Translations under genes and position numbers: made by a program
Notes under the pieces: model-generated
Databases searched by the model: none
Told to the model about the DNA's origin: nothing
The model's input: the letters and a program-made list of their open reading frames with translations, nothing else
Assembly: GCA_037693485.1 (NCBI GenBank)
Contig: CM075349.1
Location: 72,581,001-72,645,000, forward strand
Reading direction: 5' to 3'
DNA from: Kitagawia praeruptora
Taxonomy: Eukaryota > Streptophyta > Magnoliopsida > Apiales > Apiaceae
DNA: 64,000 bases
Shown here: positions 10,498 through 22,689 of the stretch, in pieces
Layout of the letters: each line of letters starts with the position of its first letter
Numbering within the stretch: position 1 is the stretch's first letter

Positions 10498-10546
10498 ATG
10501 GTGCTCACTGCAACTCGTCGTGTTCGTCAATCGTCCTTCCGATATG
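10498..10546 (+). other. Exon 1 of type-I gene B (49 nt, out of frame)
   Basis: It is similar to exon 1 of genes A (54 nt) and C (51 nt), starts with ATGGTGCTCACTGCAACT and ends at the same splice donor GATATG|GTACTC. With 49 nt it joins exon 2 in the wrong phase and would hit a stop soon after. Either translation starts at the exon-2 ATG (17262) and this exon is 5' UTR, or gene B has been shifted out of frame. A and C stay in phase. Confidence 0.6.
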
Positions 10547-10550
10547 GTAC

Positions 10551-10574
10551 TCTCTCTCTCTCTCTCTCTCTCTC
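10551..10574. repeat. (CT)n microsatellite at the intron-1 donor of gene B
   Basis: Twelve CT units follow directly after the splice donor, as in genes A and C. Confidence 0.9.
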
Positions 10575-10586
10575 GTGTGTGTTTTA

Positions 10587-10850
10587 TAATGAAGGCACAT
10601 GCTATTTTTCCAGCTCAGCTCAAGAATATTCCCTAGTTGTTATGTTATTTTGTCATTATTAAGAAAAGTTATTTAGAATCATTTTGTCAGCTAGCATTAC
10701 AATGTCATGTTTCATTCTATTTAAGATTGGCACAATCATTGTATAAGCACACAGACTGGATTATTATGAAATATATCCTTTTCTTCTTCACAAATGAAGA
10801 TACTTTGTCCTTCTGCAAAAACATGATTTCTGTGTTAACTATTGTCATTA
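10587..10850 (+). repeat. 5' LTR (264 bp) of the intronic copia
   Basis: It differs from the 3' LTR by about six substitutions and a 6-bp TCTTCT-type length difference near 10783, seen by eye. Confidence 0.9.
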
Positions 10851-11712
10851 TGGTATCTGATGTGGATCGCTCCACGAATAAAGAAAACAAGAAGAAAAGG
10901 ATATTTCAAAAGAACACGATCAATCCAGAAACGTGAACCTTGAATCTCAAATTTCTTAGATCAATCCAGAAACTAAGCAATTTGAATCTAACCTTCAAAA
11001 CAATCCAGTAATTGAAGCTTAGAGAAAAGAAAAACTAATCATAGTTTATCTCAAAACAAATTCATCACATTATATGTCTTAAAACATTACATGAGATGGG
11101 TATTTATAGGCTTAGACAATAACATATACCCAACAGGAATCCATGAGAAATCCAATACCAGCTTGAAGATTAGCTAATATATGAATCCTTCCAGGAAACA
11201 CTTTTAAAAACCCAATCCAAATAGGAAACATATAAAAACAGATAAAACAGAATCCAAATAGGAAAATAAAACCCTAAGTGCTTAAAACAAGAAAAACCCT
11301 TTCAAGTGAAAGGTAAAAACTTGCAAGCAAAATATCTACTTAATAATTATATAATAATCAGCCCATGTTGGTTATTGAGCTGAGCGCTAAAGCTTCAGTT
11401 GTCCCTCCATCATTCCTTGTTGTCCAAGTAAGCTTTGTGACCCATGCTTGTCTCTTGCCCATATCAAAGCCCATTGTATTGAGTAGCAGATTGATAGGTT
11501 GATCAACAGAAGTTTCTTTCAAATTCACATCAGTATCAGAGCCAAACCTTCCTGCCTGTATATCTTGTTCTTGAATCTTTCTTGATCTTTTCTCATTCTT
11601 CATTTCTTCTCCTAACCCTCTATCCCAGATCTACTTTTCTCTCTCCTTTGATCTTACCAAAAAATTCAATCTTTTATATCTATTTTTACACATCTTACGA
11701 TCTATTAATCTG
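10851..11712 (+). other. Copia leader between 5' LTR and gag
   Basis: Untranslated leader starting with the PBS. It holds repeated phrases of the type AATCCAGAAAC and a CTCTATCCC-rich stretch before the gag start. The 81-codon minus-strand frame inside it has no recognisable content. Confidence 0.6.
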
Positions 11713-13011
11713 ATGGGGACTCCTGCTCGAATATCCTATCAAGACATGCTTAATCCTCTCTTTCTACATCCATCTGACACTGCTACTTCCATTCAAATTG
11801 ATAAACTGCAGGGCTCCAATGATTATAGAGCATGGAGTCGCTCTATGGATATAAATCTAGCTTCAAAACGAAAGCTGGGGTTCGTCAATGGCACAGTCTT
11901 AAAACCTGTTGATGATGATACTAAGGCGGAGATGTGGGAGACGTGTAACAACATGGTCATCGCCTGGATCACAGGTAACGTTTCTCCAACTGTTCGACAA
12001 TCTATCATGTATATGACTGATGCTTATGACATGTGGAAAAACCTTAAAGAGAGGTTTACTTTGACTAGTGGGTCATGAAAATATAAACTTAGTAAGGATC
12101 TTTATGAGATTCGTCAACATACAGCCGCCATCAATGAGTATTATACTCTTTTGAAAACTTTGTGGGAAGAGTTGGATGCAATGAATATATTACCTGCTAT
12201 ACTAAACCCATCTGATGAGGTTAAGATCCTTCTTAGTAAGATTGAGCTGCAAAGAGATGAGGCAAGACTCTTTCATTTCCTAAATGGGGTTAATGATGTT
12301 TATGGCCCTCAACGTAGTCAGTTGCTGATGACTATGCCTCTGCCTACCGTTGAACAAGCAGTTGCTGCCCTGCAACAAGAAGAGGCTCAACGCAACCTCT
12401 TACATTCGATTACTCCCAACCTAGAGCTGTCTGCAATGTACAGTGGAACCTCTTCACCTATCTCTAATGATAAAGTGTTGCTCTGCACTGTTTGCAATGG
12501 AAAAGGCCACATACGTGATAAGTGTTGGTCGGTGATTGGTTATCCCAAGTGGCATCCAAAACATAAGGGTAATCAGACCTCACCAAGAAGAGGTCCCAAT
12601 TCTCAATCAAGGTGGCCTCCAAAAGGGAACAATGTTAAAATGGCAGCTAATGCAGCAACTGTTTCAGATTCTTCGAGCTCTGCACCTGGCTTACTCTTTA
12701 CTCCTCAACAGCTTGAGCAGTTGGCACAGTTGGTGCCAAAACTTCAGCTCAACTCACCAAAGACTTCTGAACCTGAACCACAGGGAGAGGAATTTGACTA
12801 TCATTTTTCTGGAATGATTTCTTGCAATGCTATTGTTGGAGTACCCACTGAATGGATAATAGACTCTGGAACATCGAACCACATGACTCCTTTTTTGCAG
12901 TGCCTTGAAGGCATAACTCCAACCTCCAACTCACCTCAAATAAACTTGCCAAATGGGAATACTGCAGACATAAGACATACAGGTACTTTTACAAACTCTC
13001 AACTGGTTTGA
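11713..13011 (+). pseudogene. Copia gag and protease region (interrupted)
   Basis: Gag starts at 11713 ([10 protein letters not shown]) with the copia gag core (YRAWSRSM, near residue 39). A zinc-knuckle-like stretch (LCTVCNGKGHIRDKCW, around 12481-12528) and the protease motif IIDSGTSNHM (about 12856-12885) follow in the same frame. A TGA at 12076-12078 interrupts gag, and the frame ends at a TGA at 13009 because of a shift near 13005. Gag would form the virus-like particle and the protease would cut the polyprotein; neither can be made intact from this copy. Confidence 0.85.
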
Positions 13012-16000
13012 CTCTTACTGGAGTGTTATGTGTTCCCAAATTTAAACATAATCTCCTATATGTACAAAAACTAGCAAAGGAAAATAGTTATCAAGTACAA
13101 TTTTTTCCTAGTTATTGTTACTTCATTCATACTCCTTCGAATAAGGTGATAGGTGTGGATTATGCCAAAAATGGTCTATATTATCTTGATTCTAAGAAAA
13201 GTCATTCTGTTCCTATGCACATTTTTTCACCTTCACCAAATTCACACACTGATATGTCACTTTCTCTAGCAACTGTACCTGCTACTAGTCTAGATATTTG
13301 GCATCATAGACTTGGGCATGCTCCTATTGCTAAATAAAGCAAATACCTAACCTGCCTCTATCTACTAAACATCAAACTACACCAATTGTTTGCCTCACAT
13401 GCCCTCTAGCTCGTTTCACCAAACAACCCTTTCCAATCAGTAATTCTCATGCTTTAGCTGCATTTGACTTAATGCACCTAGATTTATGGGGTCCCTATAA
13501 AGACAGCACTAATGGCACCTGTAGATACTTCTTTACTCTGGTAGATGACCATACACGTTACACATGGGTATATTTGCTTTCAAACAAATCTGATGCTTTG
13601 GACACTTTAAATTTGTTCCATCACTATGTCAAAAATCACTTTAAAACTTCTATTAAGTCCATTCGATCAGACAATGGACTGGAGTTTGATAATCTGCTTT
13701 GCAAGCAATTTTGTGCCAGCAATGGCATTGTGCATCAAACAACTTGCACATACAGGCCACAACAGAACGCAAGGGTGGAACGTAGGCATCGATTCATATT
13801 GGAAACTGCTCGTGCTCTAAAATTTCAAGCACATTTTCCAGCCCATCTCTGGGGTGATTACGTCTTGACAGTTGTGCATCTGATCAATCGTTTGCCAACT
13901 CCTCTGCTTCACAATAAAACTCCCTATGCAGCTCTGTACAAGGAGGAACCTGATTATGAACACCTTCGAGTGTTTGGATGCTTGGCAGTTGGTTATAATC
14001 CAACTATTTCTCACGATAAATTTGCAGAGAGAGGAGTGCCTTGTGCCTTCTTGGGTTATCCCCCTAATAAGAAAGGTTATCGTCTCTTAAACTTGCAGAC
14101 AAAGACAAAGTTTGTGTCACGGGATGTTAAGTTTTATGAAGAAATTTTTCCTTTCGCTCCTGATGCAAAGTCTCAATATATGACACCATTGCCAGTCAAC
14201 ATCTCTTCTGAAACTCCTGCTCAACATTCTGAAAATTCTGGCATGTCTGATGAGATTTATGTCTCTGAACATTCGAATCCTGTGATAACAGAGGGCAATG
14301 AGTTGAATCTCGATGACACAACAAATGACATTCCAGTACGACGATCAACTCGAATTCACAAACCTCCAGCTTGGCAACAGGACTACATTGCTAATTGTTC
14401 CTCATTACTAGTGGCAAGTGTAGCAGCAACTTATGTTCATCCTACCTTCAACTGTTTCTTGGCCTCAATTGCCTCGACTCATGATCCAGTGACATACAAG
14501 GAGGCTGTTCAACACCCACATTGGGTTGATGCTATGAACAATGAATTAGAGGCATTGGAAAATAACAAAACCTGGTCCATCACTGAACTGCCAGCTGGAA
14601 AAATAGCAATTGCCTGCAAATGGGTATTTAAGACCAAGTTTCATCCAGATGGGAGTATTGAAAGACATAAAGCATGTTTGGTTATCTTGGGATGTCGACA
14701 GACTTATGGTGTGAATTACACAGAAACCTTTGCACCTGTCGCCAAAATGACGACTGTTCACACCCTGCTTGTTGTAGCTGCAATAGAAAATTGGTATACT
14801 CTGTAAATGGACGTCTCAAACGCATTCTTACATGGAGAACTCTTGGAGGATGTTTACATGAAGCTGCCATGTGGCTATACTCATTTTGGAAGCAGAATAG
14901 AGGTTAATGACTTGTCTAAAGGTACTCCTCAGTCCAAATATTTTGTTTGCAAACTACTTAAAGCCCTTTATGGACTGAAACAGGCTCCACGTCTGTGGTT
15001 TTCAAAGTTGTTGTTCACATTGTTAAGTCTGGGTTTTAAGCAATCAAAGTCAGATTATAGTTTGTTTCTAAAACAAACCTCTACTGTGTCAATTGCTATT
15101 CTGGTATATGTAGACGACCTTTTGATTTATGGTTCGAATATGGATGATATTAGTCAGTTAAAGCACATGCTTTCAGCCAAGTTTTTTATGAAGGATCTTG
15201 GTCCTATTAACTATTTTTTGGGACTTGAGGTGGACAGGTCCTCATCAGGATTTTTCATTTCTCAAAAGAAATACACGTTAGATCTTCTTTCAGATAATGG
15301 CCTTCTTGATTGCAAGCCAGTATCTCTCCCCATGGATACCCATATTAAACTGACTCCAACAATTGGTGATCCACTTCCCAATCCAACTGCTTATCAACGC
15401 CTACTTGGCCAACTTATATACCTCACAATTACCCATCCCGATATCTCCTTTACAATACACACCCTTAGTCAATATATGACTGCACCCACAACTGTCCATC
15501 TTCAAGCTGCTAAGCGACTCCTACGATATCTAGCAGGTTCTCCCTCTCAAGGAGTTCTACTGGCATCTTCTAGTGCTGCTCGTTTAACAGCTTATTGCGA
15601 TAGTGACTGGGCAAGCTGTCTTGCTACGAGAAAATCAACAACAGGGTATTGTGTTTTACTAGGTGCTTCTCCTATCTCCTGGAAGTCCAAGAAACAGAGT
15701 GTGGTGGCTCGCTCTTCAGTCGAGGCAGAATACCGTGCCATGGCTATGGCATCGTGTGAAGTTACCTGGTTGATATCTTTGTTGAAAGACTTGGGTTTCA
15801 AAAACTTACCTCCAACTCAGCTTAATTGCGACAACAAAGCTGCTCTCGCCATTGCTGCCAATCCCGTTCAACACGAGCGAACTAAACACGTGGAAATCGA
15901 CTGCCATTTCGTGCGTGATCAAATAAATGTTGGTTTACTTCAGACTTCTTATGTGCCTTCTTCTGAACAAGTGGCTGATCTCTTTACCAAAGTTGTTCCA

Positions 16001-16063
16001 GTATCACAACATCAACACTTGCTTCACAAGCTTGGAGCCTCCTCAATGTCGCCACCAGCTTGA
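13008..16063 (+). pseudogene. Copia integrase, reverse transcriptase and RNase H region (interrupted)
   Basis: The frame picks up in a different phase at 13008, gives the GAG-pre-integrase HHRLGHAP motif, and stops at 13335. A second shift near 13338 restores CLTCPLARF of the HHCC zinc finger. The integrase core (LDLWGPYKDS, SIRSDNGLEF, near 13475-13690) follows. RT begins around 14520, is cut by TAA at 14804-14806, then continues ([34 protein letters not shown] near 15100-15130). RNase H ([19 protein letters not shown]) ends at TGA 16061-16063, immediately before the PPT. The element cannot make its own enzymes. Confidence 0.9.
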
Positions 16064-16070
16064 GGGGGCG

Positions 16071-16328
16071 TAATGAAGGCACATGCTATTTTTCCAGCTC
16101 AGCTAAAGGATATTCCCTAGTAGCTATGTTATTTTGTCATTATTAAGAAAAGTTGTTTAGAATCATTTTGTCAGCTAGCATTACAATGTCATGTTTCATT
16201 CTATTTAAGATTGGCACAATCATTGTATAAGCACACAGACTAGATTATTATGAAATATATCCTTTTCACAAATGAAGATACTTTGTCCTTCTGCAAAAAC
16301 ATGATTTCTGTGTTAACTATTGTCATTA
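16071..16328 (+). repeat. 3' LTR (258 bp) of the intronic copia
   Basis: Paired with 10587-10850; followed by the TSD TTTTA. Divergence of roughly 2-3 percent from the 5' LTR suggests an older insertion than the LARD further right. Confidence 0.9.
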
Positions 16329-16333
16329 TTTTA

Positions 16334-16468
16334 TATGTGTAATTTTGTAATGCTTTAATGACTAGAAGCAACTCTTCGAGTATGTACATTACATGTTTGA
16401 TGAATGTGCTCTTAGAATCGTTTCTGCTTTCCATTATATCTCACTGTGTGTGTGAGAGAGAGGGAGAG

Positions 16469-16516
<48 letters not shown>

Positions 16517-17258
16517 TATCCTTTGTCTTTGATTGTGTGATACTGCTTTAGTCATCTATCTAATTTTCTGTTTTCAAATGGACTAATGATATACTCCTAT
16601 GTAGTATTTGATAAACAATATCTATTTGTCTTGCTTTAGTAACAACGGTTAATTTCCTGTATTACGATTTATGATCTCTTGCTTTATATATTTGTTAACT
16701 TTTCTTCATACTGATAATATGTAACGTGGCGGATATTTTACACTGCATTGTTGTCTTATTTATTGTAGAGATAGTAATAGAATTTTGAGTTGTGGCTTAT
16801 TGTGTATTGTAACTTTGAAATCGGCTAGATGTTGCGTTATTTAGACCGAATTCATGTCATTTGGAATGATGAGTTGAATTGAATTTGAAATGACAACTTG
16901 ATTCATGTCAATTGAAATCCATCATTTGAAATGAAATACACATTCCCAAACACATTCTTAGTATATTGTACTGTTCGTATTAAATGATTTGCTCACAGGT
17001 ATTGGTTTCCTGGGACTGCTGATGATGTGCTGTATTACATGCTCGGCGCCCCTATGTATTATACATGTCAATGGAAATGTGTGAGAACTAGGGGTTCATG
17101 TAAATAGTATCTTTATTTGCTTTAACTTTGGTTCATGCGCGCCTGTTTAATTATCAGTGTAATGACAACGAAATAGTTTGCTGGTTTCTCATTTCTTGTG
17201 CCCTTGTGTACTTCGTTTGACTATTTCCGTTTCTTTCTCTAATGTTTTGATTATGTAG
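16334..17258 (+). other. Remaining 3' part of intron 1 of gene B
   Basis: It starts with sequence matching the intron of gene C (gcaactcttcgagtatgta), contains a (GA)n microsatellite at about 16453-16514, and ends with the acceptor TTATGTAG. No other feature seen. Confidence 0.75.
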
Positions 17259-17261
17259 CGC

Positions 17262-17864
17262 ATGCGTTTTACGGTACCACTGGAAAACCTGGACTATGCG
17301 ATCGAGACTCACACTACTTTGGTTTTTGATCTCAATGTGATTTGTACGCTCGTCAACTATGTCATCCAACATTGCGTCATCAAATGGACAGCTGATCGTT
17401 CGATAGGCAAATATGAAGGCGAGCTGAACTGGGTGACTTTTGCTGCATCATTAATTTCGTGCATTGGAACTCTTACTTCACTCATTGCAAAAAGGAATAG
17501 GCCACCACACAAGGGACGGTGGTTTAATTTCCTAGTTGCACTTGAGTTGGTTGCATGTACAGGATATGCTCTAGCTGTTCATGGCGATCCAAGACCATTG
17601 GGCAGTTTGACTTCTACTATGTTGCTCTACGTGACCAAGGCCAACTCGCAAAAAAAGGAGGAAAGGTTTGTGTTGGGTGATAGAAGACTGAGAGGAGTGC
17701 CAATTGCAGGATTCCGCGCTCTAGACGGGGTGATAGATGATGCGTTAGTGAGTGCAGAACATGCACACTTAGTCGATTCTCTCTATCAAGGTGGCCAGAA
17801 TATCGTTCTTTTAGTGTCCAGTGGAGAAGGAGCTGTGACGGTTTTAAATATGAGGGAAGATTAA
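17262..17864 (+). CDS. Type-I small membrane protein gene B, exon 2 frame (200 aa)
   Basis: This is an uninterrupted frame from the exon-2 ATG to the TAA at 17862-17864; the exon begins at 17259 after the acceptor TAG. Hydrophobic segments lie around residues 20-40 (LNVICTLVNYVIQH), 60-80 (WVTFAASLISCIGTLTSLI) and 90-110 (FNFLVALELVACTGYALAV). The basic motif PPHKGRWFN sits between the last two. The C-terminal part holds VPIAGFRALDGV and SAEHAHLVDSLYQGG, shared with A and C. I chose the exon-2 start because exon 1 (49 nt) is out of phase. The 6.7-kb intron contains a copia element, so expression may be impaired. Function unknown. Confidence 0.65.
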   Translation: MRFTVPLENLDYAIETHTTLVFDLNVICTLVNYVIQHCVIKWTADRSIGKYEGELNWVTFAASLISCIGTLTSLIAKRNRPPHKGRWFNFLVALELVACTGYALAVHGDPRPLGSLTSTMLLYVTKANSQKKEERFVLGDRRLRGVPIAGFRALDGVIDDALVSAEHAHLVDSLYQGGQNIVLLVSSGEGAVTVLNMRED

Positions 17865-18000
17865 ACCTAGGCTCTCAAGTTCTCATATGAGTACTAGGTG
17901 TTCTTTGTGGTACAGACCAATCTCACCTTTTACTTTTCATATAGTAGCATATAGTTGCTGAATCATGTACTCTGATTACATTAGGTTCTCAACTTCTTAT

Positions 18001-19042
18001 TGTTAGGAGTTGTCCCACATCGTGGGAGGGGCAGATTGTTAGTTAATAAGCAGCCAGATTAACTCCATTAGTTTGAGGCCTTTTGGGAGTGACCCAAAAA
18101 CAAATCCGTGCGGTCCTGACCCAACCCAAAGCGGACAATATCATACTAATGTGGAGTTAAGGCCTGCTTAGCATGCCCAACAAGTGGTATCAGAGCTCCA
18201 GGTTGTAACGGTCCAGAACAATCTTAATGGGCTCCAGAATGGATCCAAGAAGAGGCAGATGGGCTATCCCAGATTGGGTTTAAGGGGGAGCAGGTGGACT
18301 TTCCAGTATGGGCCTAAGGGAGCCAGATAGCCAAGAACTTCCAGTATGGATCAAGGGGAGCAGATCACACACAAGGAGGCATATTTGACAGTTGTTGAGC
18401 CCGATGTGTGAAGGGGGAGATTGTTAGGAGTTTTCCCACATCGTTTGTGGGAGGGGCAGATTGTTAGTTAATAAGCAGCCAGATTAACTCCATTAGTATG
18501 AGGCCTTTTGGGAGTGATCCAAAAACAAATCCGTGCAAGCCTGACCCAACCCAAAGCGGACAATATCATACTAATGTGGAGTTAAAGCCTGCTTAGCATG
18601 CCCAACAAGTGGTATCAGAGCTCCAGGTTGTAACAGTCCAGAACAATCTTAATGGGCTCCAGAATGGATCCAAGAAGAGGTAGATGGGCTATCCCAGATT
18701 GGGTTTAAGGGGGAGCAGGTGGACTTTCCAGTATGGGCCTAAGGGAGCCAGATAGCCAGGAACTTCTAGTATGGATCAAGGGGAGCAGATCACACACAAG
18801 GAGGCAGATTCGACAGTTGTTGAGCCCGATGTGTGAAGGGGGAGATTGTTAGGAGTTGTCCCACATCGTGGGAGGGGCAGATTGTTAGTTAATAAGCAGC
18901 CAGATTAACTCCATTAGTTTGAGGCCTTTTGGGAGTGACCCAAAAACAAATCCGTGCGGGCCTGACCCAACCCAAAGCGGATAATATCATACTAATGTGG
19001 AGTTAAGGCCTGCTTAGCATGCCCAACAAGTGGTATCAGAGC
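18001..19042 (+). mobile_element. TRIM-type array: three LTRs and two short internal domains, third truncated
   Basis: The repeats 18001-18182, 18422-18607 and 18847-19028 each begin TGTTAGGAGTT and end GCATGCCCAACA. Each is followed by AG and the PBS TGGTATCAGAGC. The internal pieces are only about 240 bp, non-coding, and end in the polypurine tract GAAGGGGGAGAT. That is the build of a terminal-repeat retrotransposon in miniature, in tandem (LTR-int-LTR-int-LTR). The third internal domain stops after its PBS where the minus-strand copia begins. The left flank CTTAT (17996-18000) is the TSD. Confidence 0.85.
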
Positions 19043-19045
19043 TGT

Positions 19046-19377
19046 TGTTGAGTATACAACAACGAAAGCAAAACCCAAATCGAATAAACAAGAACAAGAA
19101 AATAAATGACAATCACACAATACAAAGATTTAACGTGGTTCGGAAATTCCTACTCCACAAGCCGCACTAATTTTGTATTTTGATCTCTCACAATTGTGTT
19201 GTGTTGTTATGTTATGTTACAATTACATGAGTATTTATAAGAGAAGAAACTGGGTCTAAGAATTAGAGTCTAATTCTGAAATCCTAACTCTAATCCTAAC
19301 TCTAATTAGAGTCCAATTCAGGATTCCTAACTCAAGTCAGAATCCAATTCCAATTCTGAAACCTGATAGACTCCACA
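19046..19377 (-). repeat. Left LTR (3' LTR of the minus-strand copia)
   Basis: 332 bp, same length as its partner at 23420-23751. It is joined on its left by only TGT to the TRIM PBS (…TATCAGAGC). Confidence 0.9.
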
Positions 19378-19491
19378 ATCCCAACAATCTCCCACTTGGA
19401 GTCTGACCACATCTTCGCTTCACTCTTATAAATCTAGTAACAAATAATCCTTCGATCAATAACTCTAACTAGTGCAGCGCCTTCTCAACAA

Positions 19492-22400
19492 TCAGTTCTG
19501 AAGGCCAGTTGAAGCTATGCAAAGCTTCAACTTTTCATTAGTAACCACCTTAGTCAACATATCTGCAGGATTCTTTGAACCAAGGATTTTCTTCAAGGAC
19601 AAAGTACCATTGCTAATCAACTCTCTTGTAAAGTGATATCTTAGCTGAATATGCTTCGTCCTAGCATGAAACACAGGATTCTTTGCAAGATGAATAGCAC
19701 TCTGACTGTCGCTATACAAAGCACTGTCCGCCTGTTTCTTGCCTAATTCCTCAAGAAAATTCTTCAACCAAATCATCTCCTTGCTAGCTTCAGAGATAGC
19801 CATATATTCTACTTCTGTGGTTGAAAGAGCAACACTCTTTTGAAGTCGAGACATCCAACTAACTGCTGTGCCACCCAAAGTGAAAATATATCCTGTAGTA
19901 CTTTTTCTTGTATCCAAACATCCACCCAAATCTGCATCAGAGAACCCTTCCAAGATAACATCTTTCTTGCTGAAACATAACGCAACCTTGGATGTGCCTT
20001 TCAAGTAGCGCAACAACCACTTGACTGCTTCCCAATGCTCTCTTCCTGGATTAGACATGAACCTGCTAACAACTCCCACTGCATGAGCAATATCTGGCCT
20101 TGTACACACCATAGCATACATCAAACTGCCAACTGCAGATGCATACAGAACTTTAGCCACATCTTTCTTGCCTTCATCCGTTTTAGGTGACTGCTTTTTC
20201 GTGAGATTAAAGTGAGTCGCCAACGGTGTACTTCTGGTCTTCGCATCTTGGACACTGAATTTCTGCAACAATTTCTCAATATACTTCTCTTGAGATAATT
20301 TCAAAGTACCTTCAGATCTATCCCTTATGATGCTCATACCAACTATCTGTTTTGCTGCACCCATATCTTTCATCTCAAACTCCTCAGACATCTGTCTCTT
20401 TAACCTGTTGATTTCCCTCATGTTTGTTCCTGCTATCAACATGTCATCAACATACAACAACAATATGATATAAGATGAATCAAATTGTTTAAAATAACAA
20501 TAATGATCCATAGCACTCCTAGTGTATCCATTCTTCATCATAAAGCTATCAAACTTCAAGTACCATTGTCTTGGCGCTTGCTTGAAACCACACAAGCTTT
20601 TTATAAGCTTGCAAACAAGGTTTTCTTTCCCAGCTACATGAAATCCTTCTGGCTGTACCATGTAGATGTCTTCCTCAAGATCACCATGTAAGAACGCGGT
20701 CTTAACATCTAGTTGCTCTAGATGTAACTCCTCTGCATCCACAATACTTAGCACAATTCTAACTGTAGTCATCTTAACAACCGGAGAAAATATATCAGTA
20801 TAGCCAATACCCTTTTTCTGTTGATAACCCTTGACTACTAACCTCGCCTTGTATCTCTTGCTGCCATCAGGTTCTTCTTTGATCCGGAACACCCACTTAT
20901 TCTGTAAAGCCTTCTTTCCTGCTGGTAATTCTGTTAAAGACCAAGTTTCATTCTTCTCAAGAGAACTCATCTCTTCTTCCATGGATGATTTCCACTGAAC
21001 TGAATCATCCACCTGAACTACCTCTGAATAACACTGAGGCTCTCCATCCTCGGTCAATAACATATAATATGCTGAAGGAGAAAATCTTTGTGGTGGCCTC
21101 ACAATTCTGCTAGATCTTCTTACCTCAGCCTGTGGAGTAACTGGAACTGTGTCATCACCATTCCCCGAACTCCCACTATTTCCTGCAAGATCTTCTTCTG
21201 TAATATCTTCAAGCACTGCTTTCTCTTTCTCAGGTTTTTCTTTTGCAAACTCAGAATCGACTGCAAGCTTATCCTTGTACACTACACTTTCGTTAAAAGT
21301 AACATCTCTACTTCTAACAACCATCTTCGTTAATTCATCCCAGAAACGGTAACCCATATCATCTGAGCCATAACCAATGAAGATACACTTCTTTGCTTTC
21401 GGATCAAGCTTGTCCCTGTCAGAATCTTTAACACGCACATAAGAAACACAACCAAAAACTCGCAAGTGTGAAAGATTTACCTCTTTTTTCTGCCACTCTT
21501 CTTCAGGAATCTTGAACCCCAAAGGAACTGAAGGTCCTCTATTTATGAGATACGCTGCTGTGCTAACTGCATCTGCCCAAAAAGTCTTTGGCAACCCTGC
21601 ATGCAACCTCATACTCTTGGCCCTCTCATTCAAGGTTCTATTCATGCGCTCTGCAACACCATTATGCTGCGGTGTCTCTGGAATTGTTTTGATCATTCTA
21701 ATCCCATATTCTGCGCAATAGCTTTTAAACTCATCACTACTGTACTCACCACCATTATCTGACATCAAGCTCTTAACCTTCAAACCGGTCTGATTTTCAA
21801 CTTCAGTCTTCCACTTCTTGAAAGTAGCAAACACATCTGATTTATTCTTCAAGAAATAAACCCATACCTTTCTAGTGGAATCGTCAATGAAAGTGACATA
21901 GTAGCGAGATCCTCCCAACGACGCAACTGCTGTTGGACCATATACATCTGTATGAACTAGCTCTAACCTCTCAGCCTTGGGTGTCCTCCCTGATTTTGCA
22001 AAAGTAACTCGTTTCTGTTTTCCAAGAACACATGGCTCAAAGAACCCAACTTCCACATTCTTCAGCTCTGGAATCTTTCCCTTCGAAGTTAACAGCTTCA
22101 TACCCTTTTCACTCATATGACCAAGTCTTTGGTGCCACAAAGTTGAAGACCCAATCTCATCAGCAACTGCATTTGCTTCATAGCTAGATTGTTCAACTAT
22201 GTACAACGTCCCTTTTTTCTCTCCACGAGCAACAACTAGATTCCCCTTTATAACCTTCCACTGTCCGTCTCCGAAAGTAACTCGATACCCTTCCTTATCT
22301 AACTGGCCCACATATATCAACATCTTCTTCAGTCCAGGAATGTATCTCACATCTTTCAACGTCCAGCTAGTCCCCAAAGAGGTCTTGAGATTAATATCTC

Positions 22401-22689
22401 CCATGCCCGCAATATCCAAAGTCTCATCATCAGCAAGACGGACTTTACCAAAATTTCCAAGTCTGAAATTTAACATCAAATCCTTGCAAGGGGTAGCATG
22501 GAATGATGCACCAGAATCCATAACCCATGATTCAACCGAACATTTAACACAACAAATCAAAGCATCGTCATCCGCCACTTCTTCAACTACATTAGCTGAA
22601 TTATCATCTTTCTTCTTTCCTTTAGGAGCTGCGGGAGCCGTACACTGATTTCTGAAGTGACCTTTCTTCTGATAATTCCAACAAAACAA
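19492..22689 (-). pseudogene. Copia pol (PR-INT-RT-RH), long open frame of 1,065 codons
   Basis: The frame opens inside the gag zinc knuckle (CWNYQKKGHFRNQC) and stays open to the end of RNase H. Protease: WVMDSGASFHA (Asp near residue 58). Integrase: WHQRLGH in the HHCC finger, then the DDE core (TDVYGPTAV, SLMSDNGGEY, TPQHNGVAERMNRTL). RT: LLLYVDDMLIAG near residue 745. RNase H: FSDADLGGCLDTRKST and STTEVEYMA. The HHCC finger reads FFEPC where family members usually have a Cys at the second F, so zinc binding may be lost. The natural start is lost through a one-base shift from gag, hence pseudogene; otherwise it is the best-preserved pol here. Confidence 0.85.

Larger units (their letters stand above)
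10587..16328 (+). mobile_element. Ty1/copia LTR retrotransposon inside intron 1 of gene B (defective)
   Basis: LTRs are at 10587-10850 and 16071-16328, ending in the short inverted repeat TAATGA...TCATTA. The 5-bp TSD TTTTA is at 10582-10586 and 16329-16333. A PBS-like TGGTATCTGATG directly follows the 5' LTR at 10851. A polypurine tract TTGAGGGGGCG directly precedes the 3' LTR. Domain order gag-PR-INT-RT-RH identifies copia. The frame is broken by stops at 12076 and 14804 and by shifts near 13005 and 13338. Sequence on either side of the element aligns with the continuous intron of gene C, which proves insertion into the intron. Confidence 0.95.

Noticed and set aside
19046..19377. TSD next to the left copia LTR
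   Set aside because: The adjacent bases (GCTGT) do not match those after the right LTR (CTTAT); the true partner lies before the TRIM array at 17996-18000.
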